This document shows, in pieces, positions 56,843 through 64,000 of a stretch of DNA of 64,000 bases. The position numbers and the translations under genes were made by a program. How positions within the stretch are numbered: the first letter of the stretch is position 1; every line of letters starts with the position of its first letter. The notes below the pieces were generated by a model. That model was not told the origin of the DNA, did not search any database, and saw only the letters and a list, made by a program, of their open reading frames with translations. The DNA lies in contig AP024866.1 of assembly GCA_024346835.1 (NCBI GenBank), positions 124,001-188,000 on the forward strand, given 5' to 3'. Source of the stretch: Vibrio comitans. Lineage in GTDB: Bacteria > Pseudomonadota > Gammaproteobacteria > Enterobacterales > Vibrionaceae.

Positions 56843-58213
56843 CTAGGCTTGAATAGGCAGATTAACGGTCATCTTCAGTCCACCCAGTGAGGTGCCTCGC
56901 TCCGCTTTGATCGTACCATTGTGTTGCAAGATGGCGCTTTCAGTAATGGCAAGTCCGAGGCCTGTACCACCGCTTTCCCTATCTCGAGCGGTTGAGACGC
57001 GATAGAAAGGACGGAATATGCTTTCGAGCTCCTCTTCTGGTACCCCAGGGCCATCATCTTCAACAGTGAATGTTAATTGTTGGTCGGTGACTGAGAACTG
57101 TACTTCTATTTTCGATTGACCATAGCGAATGGCATTGCGCACGATGTTTTCAAACGCACTGGAAAGCAGTTTTTCGTTACCTACTAAAGTTACTTCGGGA
57201 ATCGATTCGAAGTTTAAGCTTATCTCGCTCTGCTCTGCTTCAAATTGAGCATCTAATAGCATTTCTTCCCACAACGACTGAGCCTGCAATTGCGTTCGAT
57301 TGTGATGGCTGTCTATTTGCATGCGTGACAGCCCAAGCAGATCTTTTATCATCTGCTCCAATCTTTCTGCTTCTGTTTCTATACGTTCTAGTTCCTTGGA
57401 GGAACCTTGCTTTCGTGTTGCAAGGGCATTGGCCATTCTTAAGCGAGTCAGTGGCGAGCGAAGCTCGTGAGAGATATCAGATAGCAGCTTTTGCTGACCC
57501 GAAACCATTTGATTAATGGACAGTACCATTTGGTTAAAGCTGGCGCCGGTCTGTTTGAATTCGCTGGTGCCTTGCTCAAGGCTAGGGTCTACCTCAAATT
57601 GCCCGTGTGTGACTCGTTTAGCGGCGAGCTCTAATCTTCGAGCGGGTAGGCTCAAATTCCAAGCGCACAACAATAGCAATGGGGTGCTCACGACCATAAT
57701 AAACAGCAGTAGTTTTAAAGGGGCATCTAAGAATTGGTAAAGAAGTGGTGGCGGAGTGTTAGTAGTAAATCCCGCATAAATAACGAAGTCATTACCGCTT
57801 ATGCTAATTGGAAAAGGACCCGCTACCATAAAACGGCCAAACAACTGCTGACTTGGCTCTGCAGCATTGATGTATTGCGCCGCCATTGTCTGAAGTGCGT
57901 GGCGTCTCGGGCCATGCTCTCTACTGACCAGTGTTCCTTCGTTGTCCACTAAGTAGAGGCGAAAGTCTTTACTGCCAAATCGGCGCTCTTCCAATTTTCT
58001 TAGCGTACGTACTGGATTGGTACTTTCACTGAGGTCACTCTCTACTACGGAAACTAGACGATTTATTTTGTCTAGAGAGTCTTTATTGATGGAGTGTGAC
58101 TTTCTCGGGTCGAGCATCTGCAAGCCAATAACGGCAAGTAGCACCAGTAAAATGGTGAGCCAAAAGATCGCGAAGATACGTCCATAGAGACTATTAAACT
58201 TGGGTAGTCTCAT
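56843..58213 (-). CDS. cpxA: Envelope-stress sensor histidine kinase CpxA
   Basis: 456 aa. N-terminal helix (about 12-30), periplasmic sensor domain (about 31-165), second helix (LLLFIMVVSTPLLLLCAW), HAMP, HisKA (SDISHELRSPLTRLRMA) and HATPase with ENIVRNAIRYG, EDDGPGVPEEE and GGTGLGLAI. The sequence follows E. coli CpxA throughout. Overlaps cpxR by 4 bp. Senses misfolded envelope protein and is held in check by CpxP, encoded next door. Confidence 0.96.
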   Translation of the reverse strand: MRLPKFNSLYGRIFAIFWLTILLVLLAVIGLQMLDPRKSHSINKDSLDKINRLVSVVESDLSESTNPVRTLRKLEERRFGSKDFRLYLVDNEGTLVSREHGPRRHALQTMAAQYINAAEPSQQLFGRFMVAGPFPISISGNDFVIYAGFTTNTPPPLLYQFLDAPLKLLLFIMVVSTPLLLLCAWNLSLPARRLELAAKRVTHGQFEVDPSLEQGTSEFKQTGASFNQMVLSINQMVSGQQKLLSDISHELRSPLTRLRMANALATRKQGSSKELERIETEAERLEQMIKDLLGLSRMQIDSHHNRTQLQAQSLWEEMLLDAQFEAEQSEISLNFESIPEVTLVGNEKLLSSAFENIVRNAIRYGQSKIEVQFSVTDQQLTFTVEDDGPGVPEEELESIFRPFYRVSTARDRESGGTGLGLAITESAILQHNGTIKAERGTSLGGLKMTVNLPIQA

Positions 58214-58896
58214 AGTGCAGTCTCAACAAAGAGGTAACCCTTGCCTCGCAGGGTTTTTATGCGAGGTTTTCCATCTTTGCGCTCAGGAAGCTTTTTCCTC
58301 AGATTGGATACATGCATGTCTACGGCTCTATCGAATGCCGCTAAGCGCTTACCTAGAACTTCAAGACTGATGTTTTCTTTGGTCAGTACTTGCCCAGGAT
58401 TACGCAGAAAAAGCTCCAGTAGGGCGTACTCTGTGCTAGTAAGATCAAGAAGAACCTCTTCACAATACGCCTCTTGTGCCCCAGGGTTTAAAGAAATGTC
58501 ATCAAAGGTGTTGTTTGACGGCGAGGTTGCTGGCGTATTTTGTGTGCGACGTAATATAGCGCGGATTCGAGCCAACAACTCTCTATCGCTAAATGGCTTT
58601 GGCAGAAAGTCATCAGCACCAAGCTCGAGGCCAATAACTCTATCTACCTCTTCTCCTTTAGCGGTAAGGAATAAAACCGGGGTTTGCCACTTCTCTCGAA
58701 GTTGCTTTAGCATTTCCATACCGCTCATTTTGGGCATCATGATATCAAGCAGAATTAGATCGATATCTTCATTGACGGCTTCAAGCCCCTCAACACCGTT
58801 ATGAGCTTGAGAAACAGTAAAGCCTTCGTAGGTGAGAATGTCTTCTAGTAAAGCCGTTAGCTCGGTATCGTCATCTACTAATAAAATATGTGGCAT
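58210..58896 (-). CDS. cpxR: Envelope-stress response regulator CpxR
   Basis: 228-aa OmpR-type regulator. Receiver with D8-D10 acidic cluster, phosphoacceptor D51 (LLDIMMPKMSG) and Lys in DFLPKPF. The C-terminal winged helix contains LTSTEYALLELFLRNPGQVLTKENIS and VDMHVSNLRKKL. Divergent from cpxP, with a shared CpxR box between them, as in E. coli. Confidence 0.97.
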   Translation of the reverse strand: MPHILLVDDDTELTALLEDILTYEGFTVSQAHNGVEGLEAVNEDIDLILLDIMMPKMSGMEMLKQLREKWQTPVLFLTAKGEEVDRVIGLELGADDFLPKPFSDRELLARIRAILRRTQNTPATSPSNNTFDDISLNPGAQEAYCEEVLLDLTSTEYALLELFLRNPGQVLTKENISLEVLGKRLAAFDRAVDMHVSNLRKKLPERKDGKPRIKTLRGKGYLFVETAL

Positions 58897-58965
58897 CAGG
58901 TTCTCACTCTACGGCTATGTTTAATACTTAGATTGTAAGGCGGATTGTATAGGGCTTGGATTTGA

Positions 58966-58980
58966 TTTACTTATCTTTAC
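58966..58980 (-). promoter_or_regulatory. CpxR box between cpxR and cpxP
   Basis: GTAAA-GATAA-GTAAA on the minus strand fits the CpxR consensus GTAAA-N5-GTAAA exactly. It lies 70-84 bp upstream of cpxR and about 93 bp upstream of cpxP, suited to controlling both. Confidence 0.85.
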
Positions 58981-59072
58981 GTTTCGTATACCGCACTTTA
59001 CACGCCTACTATTATTCTAAATGCATCTGCTGAAAAACAGCAGCCGATGTCTAAATTATCGAGGTATATCTC

Positions 59073-59582
59073 ATGGCAATGAATAAAAAATGGTTAGCAG
59101 TAGCAATGATGGTTCCACTGACACTAGGTAGCGCATCGGTGCTAGCAAAGAGTCAGAAGGGTGGTGAGAAAGGTCAGAAAGGTGGCCAATCTTGTATGAT
59201 GCCTATGGACGGTAAAAGCGCATTCCGCGGTTTAGATCTAACCGATGAGCAAAAAGCAGAACTGAAAACAATCCGTGAAGATGTTCGCTCTTCAATGAAA
59301 GCAAAAGGCGAGTCTAAGCGTGAGACGATGAAAGCAATGAAAGCGCAGGAGCAAGAAATGGTTCTAGCTGCTGATTTCAATGAAGCTGAAGCACAACAAC
59401 TAGCTGCATCTATGGTTGAAGAGCGCACAGCTATGCAAGTTGAGAAAATGCGCACTATGCATCGTATGATGAGCGTGTTGACTGACGATCAGAAGCAGCA
59501 ACTAGTAGAAAAAAGAGCAGAGCGCGCAGCAAAATGCGAGCAAAGAATGCAGGAAAAAATGTCTAAAAAAGACAGTGAGTAA
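59073..59582 (+). CDS. cpxP: Periplasmic CpxP/Spy family chaperone-like protein
   Basis: 169 aa with a signal peptide (MAMNKKWLAVAMMVPLTLGSASVLAK). The mature protein is helical with two LTxxQ motifs (LTDEQKAEL and LTDDQKQQL), the signature of the CpxP/Spy family, and is very rich in Met, Lys and Glu. It inhibits CpxA in the absence of stress in E. coli. Position opposite cpxRA with the shared CpxR box makes cpxP the better name than spy. Confidence 0.92.
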   Translation: MAMNKKWLAVAMMVPLTLGSASVLAKSQKGGEKGQKGGQSCMMPMDGKSAFRGLDLTDEQKAELKTIREDVRSSMKAKGESKRETMKAMKAQEQEMVLAADFNEAEAQQLAASMVEERTAMQVEKMRTMHRMMSVLTDDQKQQLVEKRAERAAKCEQRMQEKMSKKDSE

Positions 59583-59629
59583 CTCGTAAGCAAGACTTGA
59601 CTGTACAGCAGCAAATCACTTGAGCACAG

Positions 59630-59659
59630 AAAGCGCGGCCATTACTGGTCGCGCTTTTT
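59630..59659 (+). terminator. cpxP terminator
   Basis: AAAGCGCGGCC / GGTCGCGCTTT (one G-T pair) with loop ATTACT and a T run. Confidence 0.88.
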
Positions 59660-59883
59660 GTTATCTTTAGACTCCTCAGAGTGAGTCGGTTCTGAGCGAT
59701 AGGGTACGCAGCTTCGCTTGTTTTCAGGTGTTAGTCCTAGACTTAAACACCAATCATCGTACCGTTTTAGCATTTTTCGTAACCATTTTTTCATTTGCTA
59801 GTCTAGATTCCTCTTTTGTTGCCAAAGCACCCATCGACGATATTTCAGTGTATAATTCGCACAAACCTTTCTCATTGAAGATT

Positions 59884-60792
59884 ATGAAGCAAGAGTATAA
59901 GAAATTAGTCACCATCGCTGCGTGGTCAGCCACAATAGTGGCTACTGTTTTACTTATCGTGAAAATTGCAGTGTGGTGGGTCACCGGATCCGTTAGCTTG
60001 TTAGCGTCAGTAGTGGATTCATTGCTGGATATTGCCGCCTCCTCTATAAACCTTGTGGTGCTTAAATACGCCCTGCAACCAGCAGATAAAGAACATACCT
60101 TTGGGCATGGTAAGGCAGAATCTCTCGCCGCACTGGCTCAATCTATGTTTATTTCCGGTTCGGCTCTGTTCTTAGTTCTTAATGGTATTGACCGTTTCTT
60201 CCGTCCTCATGAGATCAACCAACCTGAGCTTGGTATCTATGTCAGCTTGTTTGCCATGGTGGTGACCTTTGGCTTAGTTACGTTCCAAAAGTACGTAGTA
60301 AGACAAACCGGCAGTCAGGCTATTGCAGCGGACTCGCTTCATTATCAATCTGATCTCTATATGAATGCTGCCATACTGCTGGCATTGGTATTGAGTATGT
60401 ATGGTTTAGGACAAGCGGATGCGGTATTTGCAATTGGTATCGGTATCTTCATTCTGTATAGCGCGTTTAAGATGATCGCAGAGGCGGTGCAATCCCTGCT
60501 AGATAGGCAGCTTCCAGAATCTGAGCTTGTAGAAATTGAGACAATAGCGACTTCAGTAGAGAGGGTGCACGGCATTCATCAATTGAGAACGCGCTTGTCG
60601 GGTCCAACTCGGTTTATTCAGTTGCACTTAGAGCTGGATGATCACCTACCTTTGATTGAAGCTCATCAGATAGCTGATGAAGTTGAAGCACGCTTAATGA
60701 GCCACTTTGAAGGGTGTGATGTTTTAATTCATCAGGATCCTGTTTCAGTTATTAACAATGTAGAGCAACACGAGAAGCAACAAGGGTGGTAA
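59884..60792 (+). CDS. fieF: Ferrous iron / zinc efflux pump FieF (CDF family)
   Basis: 302 aa from the ATG at 59884 (MKQEYKKLV), matching E. coli FieF (300); the reading frame runs 52 codons further upstream without family similarity. Six helices. The transport-site Asp pair lies in SVVDSLLDI in helix 2, with the [17 protein letters not shown] segment after it. The cytosolic C-terminal domain contains HGIHQLRTR and HLELD with conserved His/Asp. It lies between cpxP and pfkA, as in E. coli. Confidence 0.95.
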   Translation: MKQEYKKLVTIAAWSATIVATVLLIVKIAVWWVTGSVSLLASVVDSLLDIAASSINLVVLKYALQPADKEHTFGHGKAESLAALAQSMFISGSALFLVLNGIDRFFRPHEINQPELGIYVSLFAMVVTFGLVTFQKYVVRQTGSQAIAADSLHYQSDLYMNAAILLALVLSMYGLGQADAVFAIGIGIFILYSAFKMIAEAVQSLLDRQLPESELVEIETIATSVERVHGIHQLRTRLSGPTRFIQLHLELDDHLPLIEAHQIADEVEARLMSHFEGCDVLIHQDPVSVINNVEQHEKQQGW

Positions 60793-60938
60793 GGTGTAAA
60801 CACTGAATTTTTTAGGAAATTTAGGTAGAATTAACTATCTTGGTTAGGTGAGTGGTTAAACTTTATGATTCTGATTTGAATCAATCTTAACTCTACAGGA
60901 AACTGTAATACTCTTACCAAGTTGAAATTTTGTTAGCT

Positions 60939-61005
60939 TCGTTCACCAGAGTCAAGAAGGGTGACTCGAACGAGGTGACTAGAATTCTTGCCGATGACAA
61001 GGCAA
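60939..61005 (+). promoter_or_regulatory. Structured pfkA leader: two stem-loops
   Basis: The first stem is TCGTTC-(ACCA bulge)-GAGTCA paired with TGACTC-GAACGA (60939-60973). The second is TTGCC/GGCAA (60988-61005), about 45 bp before the pfkA start. No long T run, so these are more likely leader structure than a terminator. Confidence 0.5.
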
Positions 61006-61048
61006 TTTAAATTAAAAATAAGATCAATCCCAAATATTGAGGGTCAAC

Positions 61049-62011
61049 ATGATTAAAAAAATTGGTGTACTAACAAGTGGTGGAGACGCACCTGGTATGA
61101 ATGCTGCAGTACGCGGGGTAGTACGCACAGCATTGTCAAAAGGTGTTGAGGTATACGGCATTTATGACGGCTACCAAGGTCTCTACGAGAATCGCATTGA
61201 AAAACTGAATCGTTCAAGCGTTTCTGATGTGATTAACAAAGGCGGTACCTTCCTAGGTTCAGCGCGTTTCCCTGAGTTCAAAGACGAAACAGTGCGTGCT
61301 AAAGCTATTGAGAACCTAAAGGAACATGGTATTGAAGCTCTTGTAGTAGTTGGTGGTGACGGCTCTTATATGGGTGCGAAAAAGCTAACTGAGATGGGTT
61401 ACCCATGTATCGGTCTTCCTGGCACAATCGATAACGATATTGCAGGTACTGATTACACCATCGGTTACCTAACGGCACTTAACACGGTTATCGATGCGAT
61501 TGACCGCTTACGTGATACTTCATCTTCTCACCAACGTATCTCTATTGTTGAGATCATGGGTCGCCATTGTGGTGATTTGACTCTAATGTCTGCTATTGCG
61601 GGTGGTTGTGAATACATCATCACTCCTGAGCGCCAATGGAGCAAAGAAGAGCTAATTACTAGCATCGAAGAAGGCATCGCTAAAGGTAAGAAGCACGCAA
61701 TCATTGCTTTGACTGAACTGATGTTTGATGCAAATGATCTAGCAAAAGACATTGAAGCAGCGACAGGTCGCGAGACTCGCGCTACTGTTCTTGGTCATAT
61801 TCAACGTGGTGGTCGCCCAACGGCATTTGACCGCGTACTGGCTTCTCGCATGGGTAACTATGCCGTTCACCTTCTACTTGAAGGTCACGGTGGTCGCTGT
61901 GTGGGTATTCAAAAAGAAGAGTTGGTTCACCACGACATTATCGATGCAATTGAAAACATGCGTCGTCCAGTTCGTGATGACCTATACACTGTTGCTGACG
62001 AGTTGTTCTAG
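61049..62011 (+). CDS. pfkA: ATP-dependent 6-phosphofructokinase
   Basis: Commits fructose-6-phosphate to glycolysis. 320 aa from the ATG at 61049 (GAGGG upstream), exactly the E. coli PfkA length; TTG at 61037 would add four residues. The ATP loop is [11 protein letters not shown], the catalytic motif [13 protein letters not shown] with Asp acting as base, and the signature [17 protein letters not shown] is complete. The allosteric-site residues of the bacterial enzyme are retained. Confidence 0.98.
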   Translation: MIKKIGVLTSGGDAPGMNAAVRGVVRTALSKGVEVYGIYDGYQGLYENRIEKLNRSSVSDVINKGGTFLGSARFPEFKDETVRAKAIENLKEHGIEALVVVGGDGSYMGAKKLTEMGYPCIGLPGTIDNDIAGTDYTIGYLTALNTVIDAIDRLRDTSSSHQRISIVEIMGRHCGDLTLMSAIAGGCEYIITPERQWSKEELITSIEEGIAKGKKHAIIALTELMFDANDLAKDIEAATGRETRATVLGHIQRGGRPTAFDRVLASRMGNYAVHLLLEGHGGRCVGIQKEELVHHDIIDAIENMRRPVRDDLYTVADELF

Positions 62012-62040
62012 GCTCATTCGGTAAATAGTAGTAATCGATA

Positions 62041-62069
62041 AAACCGTTGCTTTGGTAGCGGTTTTTTTA
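62041..62069 (+). terminator. pfkA terminator
   Basis: AAACCGTTGC / GTAGCGGTTT (two G-T pairs) followed by a T run. Confidence 0.85.
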
Positions 62070-62093
62070 TGTCAGTTAAAAATGAACAGGCAC

Positions 62094-62120
62094 AAAAAAG
62101 GCCAGCCTAGGCTGACCTTT
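62094..62120 (-). terminator. tpiA terminator
   Basis: GGTCAGCC / GGCTGGCC around TA with six Ts on the minus strand, 26 bp past tpiA. pfkA and tpiA converge and each has its own terminator. Confidence 0.88.
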
Positions 62121-62145
62121 CATTCAATATGTCTAACAAGACAAA

Positions 62146-62916
62146 TTAAGCTTTCGCTTCTGCTGCTGCTTTAGCGATAGCTGCAAAGCTTTTCGCGTCA
62201 AGAGCCGCGCCGCCAACTAGAGCACCATCGATGTCTGGTTGTGCAAAGTATGCAGCCGCGTTTTCTGGCTTAACAGAACCACCGTACTGAATAACAACGT
62301 TCTTAGCGACGTCTTCGTTCTTCTGTGCGATGTGAGCGCGGATTGAAGCGTGGATGCGCTGTGCATCGTCAGCTGTAGCTGCTTTACCAGTACCGATAGC
62401 CCAGATTGGTTCGTAAGCGATGATTGCACCGTTTAGAGCTTCTGCACCTAGTAGGTTGATTACTGCGTCGATTTGACGAGCACAAACTGCTTCAGTTTCG
62501 CCAGCTTCGTTTTGAGCTTCAGACTCACCGATACAAAGAACAGGAGTTAGGCCGTTTTCTTTTAGGAATGCAAATTTCTTAGCAACAAACTCGTCTGATT
62601 CATTGTGGTATTCACGACGCTCAGAGTGACCAATGATGATGTGAGTTGCCCCAAACTCTTTAAGCATAGCTGGAGACATGTCGCCAGTGAAAGCACCTTG
62701 GTTGTTCACGTCAGTGTTTTGAGCACCTAGGATGATAGCGCTACCAGCATCAGTAAGAGTGCGCTCAGCTAGGTCGATGAATAGTGCTGGTGGCGCTACT
62801 GCCACGTCAACACCCGTTACGCCTTCTAGTTCTGCATTCAGACCAGTTAGCAAGTCAACAACCATCTCTTTGGTGCCGTTGAGTTTCCAGTTACCCATAA
62901 CTACAGGATGACGCAT
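62146..62916 (-). CDS. tpiA: Triosephosphate isomerase
   Basis: Interconverts dihydroxyacetone phosphate and glyceraldehyde-3-phosphate. 256 aa. Catalytic residues are all present: Asn and Lys in GNWKLNGT, electrophilic His in IIGHSERR, base Glu in [11 protein letters not shown], and the phosphate-gripping loop in [10 protein letters not shown]. The C-terminal tail is alanine/lysine rich. It converges on pfkA, so the two glycolytic genes face each other. Confidence 0.98.
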   Translation of the reverse strand: MRHPVVMGNWKLNGTKEMVVDLLTGLNAELEGVTGVDVAVAPPALFIDLAERTLTDAGSAIILGAQNTDVNNQGAFTGDMSPAMLKEFGATHIIIGHSERREYHNESDEFVAKKFAFLKENGLTPVLCIGESEAQNEAGETEAVCARQIDAVINLLGAEALNGAIIAYEPIWAIGTGKAATADDAQRIHASIRAHIAQKNEDVAKNVVIQYGGSVKPENAAAYFAQPDIDGALVGGAALDAKSFAAIAKAAAEAKA

Positions 62917-63125
62917 AAAAATACTCCCTTCTAAATTAGTAAAAAATATACGTTGTAGGTGAAAGAATATAACAGATAAAAACGGTTATATCATGATACG
63001 AATCATTTCTTGACCTAGGATGACTGCATAATTATTGGACTAGTGATCTGGCGGGCAAAAAAGCAGATCAACTACTTAAAAAGCTTGTGTCTAGTGTATG
63101 GTTTAGTGTTCACGGAGGATGTGTC

Positions 63126-63476
63126 ATGCCCAATTTAGTAATGGAATATACCGATTCCTTAGAAGACAGACTAAACACCCAAGGCTTGCTTCAGGATATG
63201 CATCAAGCATTGATTGATAGCGGTTTATTTGAACTAAACTCAGTAAAGTCAAGAACCCTGCGTTGCCATTCATGGCTCATCGGTGATAGTGAGGATCAAC
63301 ACGACTTTATCCATGTGACAGTTGAGTTACTTTCGGGAAGAACAGTGCAGCAGAAACAGGCTTTATCGCAAAGCGTATTCTCAATACTGACAGAGCAAGC
63401 AAATTGGGTTGGAAGCGTCACGGTAAATATCAGAGATATGGATAGAGATTGCTTTGCCAAGCACACTACTATTTAG
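63126..63476 (+). CDS. 5-carboxymethyl-2-hydroxymuconate isomerase family protein
   Basis: 116 aa from the ATG at 63126 (GGAGG 8 nt upstream), so the mature enzyme would begin with Pro (MPNLVMEYT), the catalytic N-terminal proline of the tautomerase superfamily. The remaining sequence (LRCHSWLIGD, FIHVTVELLSGR) fits CHMI/HpaF-like proteins. No other homoprotocatechuate genes are nearby, so the degradative role in the name may not apply. It is followed 15 bp later by the DUF805 gene. Confidence 0.8.
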   Translation: MPNLVMEYTDSLEDRLNTQGLLQDMHQALIDSGLFELNSVKSRTLRCHSWLIGDSEDQHDFIHVTVELLSGRTVQQKQALSQSVFSILTEQANWVGSVTVNIRDMDRDCFAKHTTI

Positions 63477-63491
63477 ACCCTAGGATTACTC

Positions 63492-63923
63492 ATGGACTTT
63501 AAGTTTTTATTATTCTCTTTTGAAGGTCGTATCGGGCGCAAACAATTTTGGATTTGGAACATTTGCTATTACTTGTTCTTATCTATGGTGGCCACCGCAA
63601 TCGCTCAAGTCTCACCTGGCACCGCGTTATACGCCGTCCCAGTAATGGCGATAATCTTGCTGTATCCCGATTTAGCAGTGACGGCGAAGCGTTGGCATGA
63701 CCGAAACAAGTCAAACAAGTTTTTATTGTTGAATGTGCCACTGATTATTGGTCGCTCATTAATTCCAATGTCGGCGCAAATGGAAACAGGGGAAGGCATC
63801 TCACGAGTTCTATCATTGATTGCTTTGGTATGTGGACTTTGGATATTTGTAGAGTGTGGCTTGCTGAAAGGCAGTGAAAAAGAGAATGATTATGGAGCAC
63901 CATTTGAAAATGGTGAGGCATAA
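63492..63923 (+). CDS. DUF805 membrane protein
   Basis: 143 aa with three to four membrane helices (about 20-42, 45-62, 75-90, 105-125) and the DUF805 entry motif FEGRIGRKQFW, followed by the AKRWHDRNKS block conserved in the family. Function unknown. Its 15-bp distance from the tautomerase-like gene suggests one transcript. Confidence 0.88.
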   Translation: MDFKFLLFSFEGRIGRKQFWIWNICYYLFLSMVATAIAQVSPGTALYAVPVMAIILLYPDLAVTAKRWHDRNKSNKFLLLNVPLIIGRSLIPMSAQMETGEGISRVLSLIALVCGLWIFVECGLLKGSEKENDYGAPFENGEA

Positions 63924-63953
63924 AAAAACGCAGCTTTAAGCTGCGTTTTTTTA
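63921..63953. terminator. Bidirectional terminator after the DUF805 gene
   Basis: AAAAAACGCAGC / GCTGCGTTTTTT around TTTAA, facing a minus-strand gene that ends at 63966. Confidence 0.92.
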
Positions 63954-63965
63954 TCAAATGAAGAC

Positions 63966-64000
63966 TTAAAGGATGTGTCCTTTGATCTCTTCATCTTTAC
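63966..64000 (-). CDS. C-terminal fragment of a minus-strand gene, unidentified
   Basis: One minus-strand frame enters from the right edge and ends KDEEIKGHIL then TAA at 63966-63968, 12 bp from a bidirectional terminator. Ten codons are too few to name the product. The convergent layout and terminator make a real gene end plausible. Confidence 0.45.
   Translation of the reverse strand, partial: KDEEIKGHIL

Noticed and set aside
58241..58804. 187-codon plus-strand open frame opposite cpxR
   Set aside because: Mirror of the cpxR reading frame; composition and lack of start signals mark it as a shadow.
59728..59883. 52-codon extension upstream of fieF
   Set aside because: E. coli FieF begins at MxQxY as does the ATG at 59884; the extension covers the promoter region.
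60870..60900. Cra/FruR operator upstream of pfkA
   Set aside because: TGAATCAATCTT differs from the Cra consensus at the central CG; not supportable.

Overview
The window is a compact stretch of gammaproteobacterial chromosome, and every recognisable protein points to Vibrionaceae, most likely the main chromosome of a Vibrio species. The evidence is the rpoBC / rsd-nudC-hemE block, an adjacent pair of LpxL-type acyltransferases behind slmA, the hupA-DUF1481 pair, dusB-fis, an acs/CrbS/ActP/CrbR acetate cluster and a cpxRA-cpxP-fieF-pfkA-tpiA block. These are core genes usually found in the origin-proximal half of chromosome 1. I saw no rRNA, tRNA, CRISPR array, transposase, integrase or prophage gene. 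The species cannot be fixed from the sequence alone.

Layout. (1) 1-7.3 kb: end of rpoB, rpoC, then rsd divergent from nudC, and hemE. An orphan minus-strand terminator with an upstream promoter between nudC and hemE looks like an unannotated small RNA. (2) 7.3-16.4 kb, mainly minus strand: two tandem late acyltransferases of lipid A, slmA, dut, coaBC; then radC on plus; then gmk-rpoZ-spoT-trmH (alarmone control). (3) 16.4-25 kb: a small membrane protein, yicC divergent from rph-pyrE with a terminator/attenuator before pyrE, a D-2-hydroxyacid dehydrogenase, yjaG, a DUF21-CBS membrane protein, hupA, a DUF1481 lipoprotein, and two AT-rich regulators (a minimal AraC and an XRE protein with an unrecognised C-terminus) that look accessory. 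(4) 25-37 kb: purHD with a long structured leader, a ZntR-like MerR regulator with a metal permease, yddG, an unusual array of three 75-bp repeats, dusB-fis, prmA, aroQ-accB-accC.

(5) 37-50.4 kb: an acetate-use cluster. It holds acetyl-CoA synthetase, a DnaQ-like exonuclease, a cNMP/CBS/nucleotidyltransferase protein, an MFS transporter, the CrbS-type transporter-kinase, ActP with its DUF485 partner, and the CrbR-type response regulator. Several of its promoters share a short GTCTAAT-type word. (6) 50.5-56.8 kb: dsbD, dcuA, aspA, fxsA, trmL (periplasmic thiol reduction and C4-dicarboxylate/aspartate metabolism). (7) 56.8-64 kb: the Cpx envelope-stress system with a perfect CpxR box, fieF, pfkA convergent with tpiA, a tautomerase-family protein, a DUF805 protein, and the tail of a minus-strand gene.

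The best candidates for something undescribed are the three ungapped 75-bp repeats at 31.78-32.15 kb, the putative small RNA at 5.98-6.07 kb, the structured purHD leader with a coupled 30-codon ORF, and the shared motif in the acetate cluster promoters. The rest is ordinary core genome.
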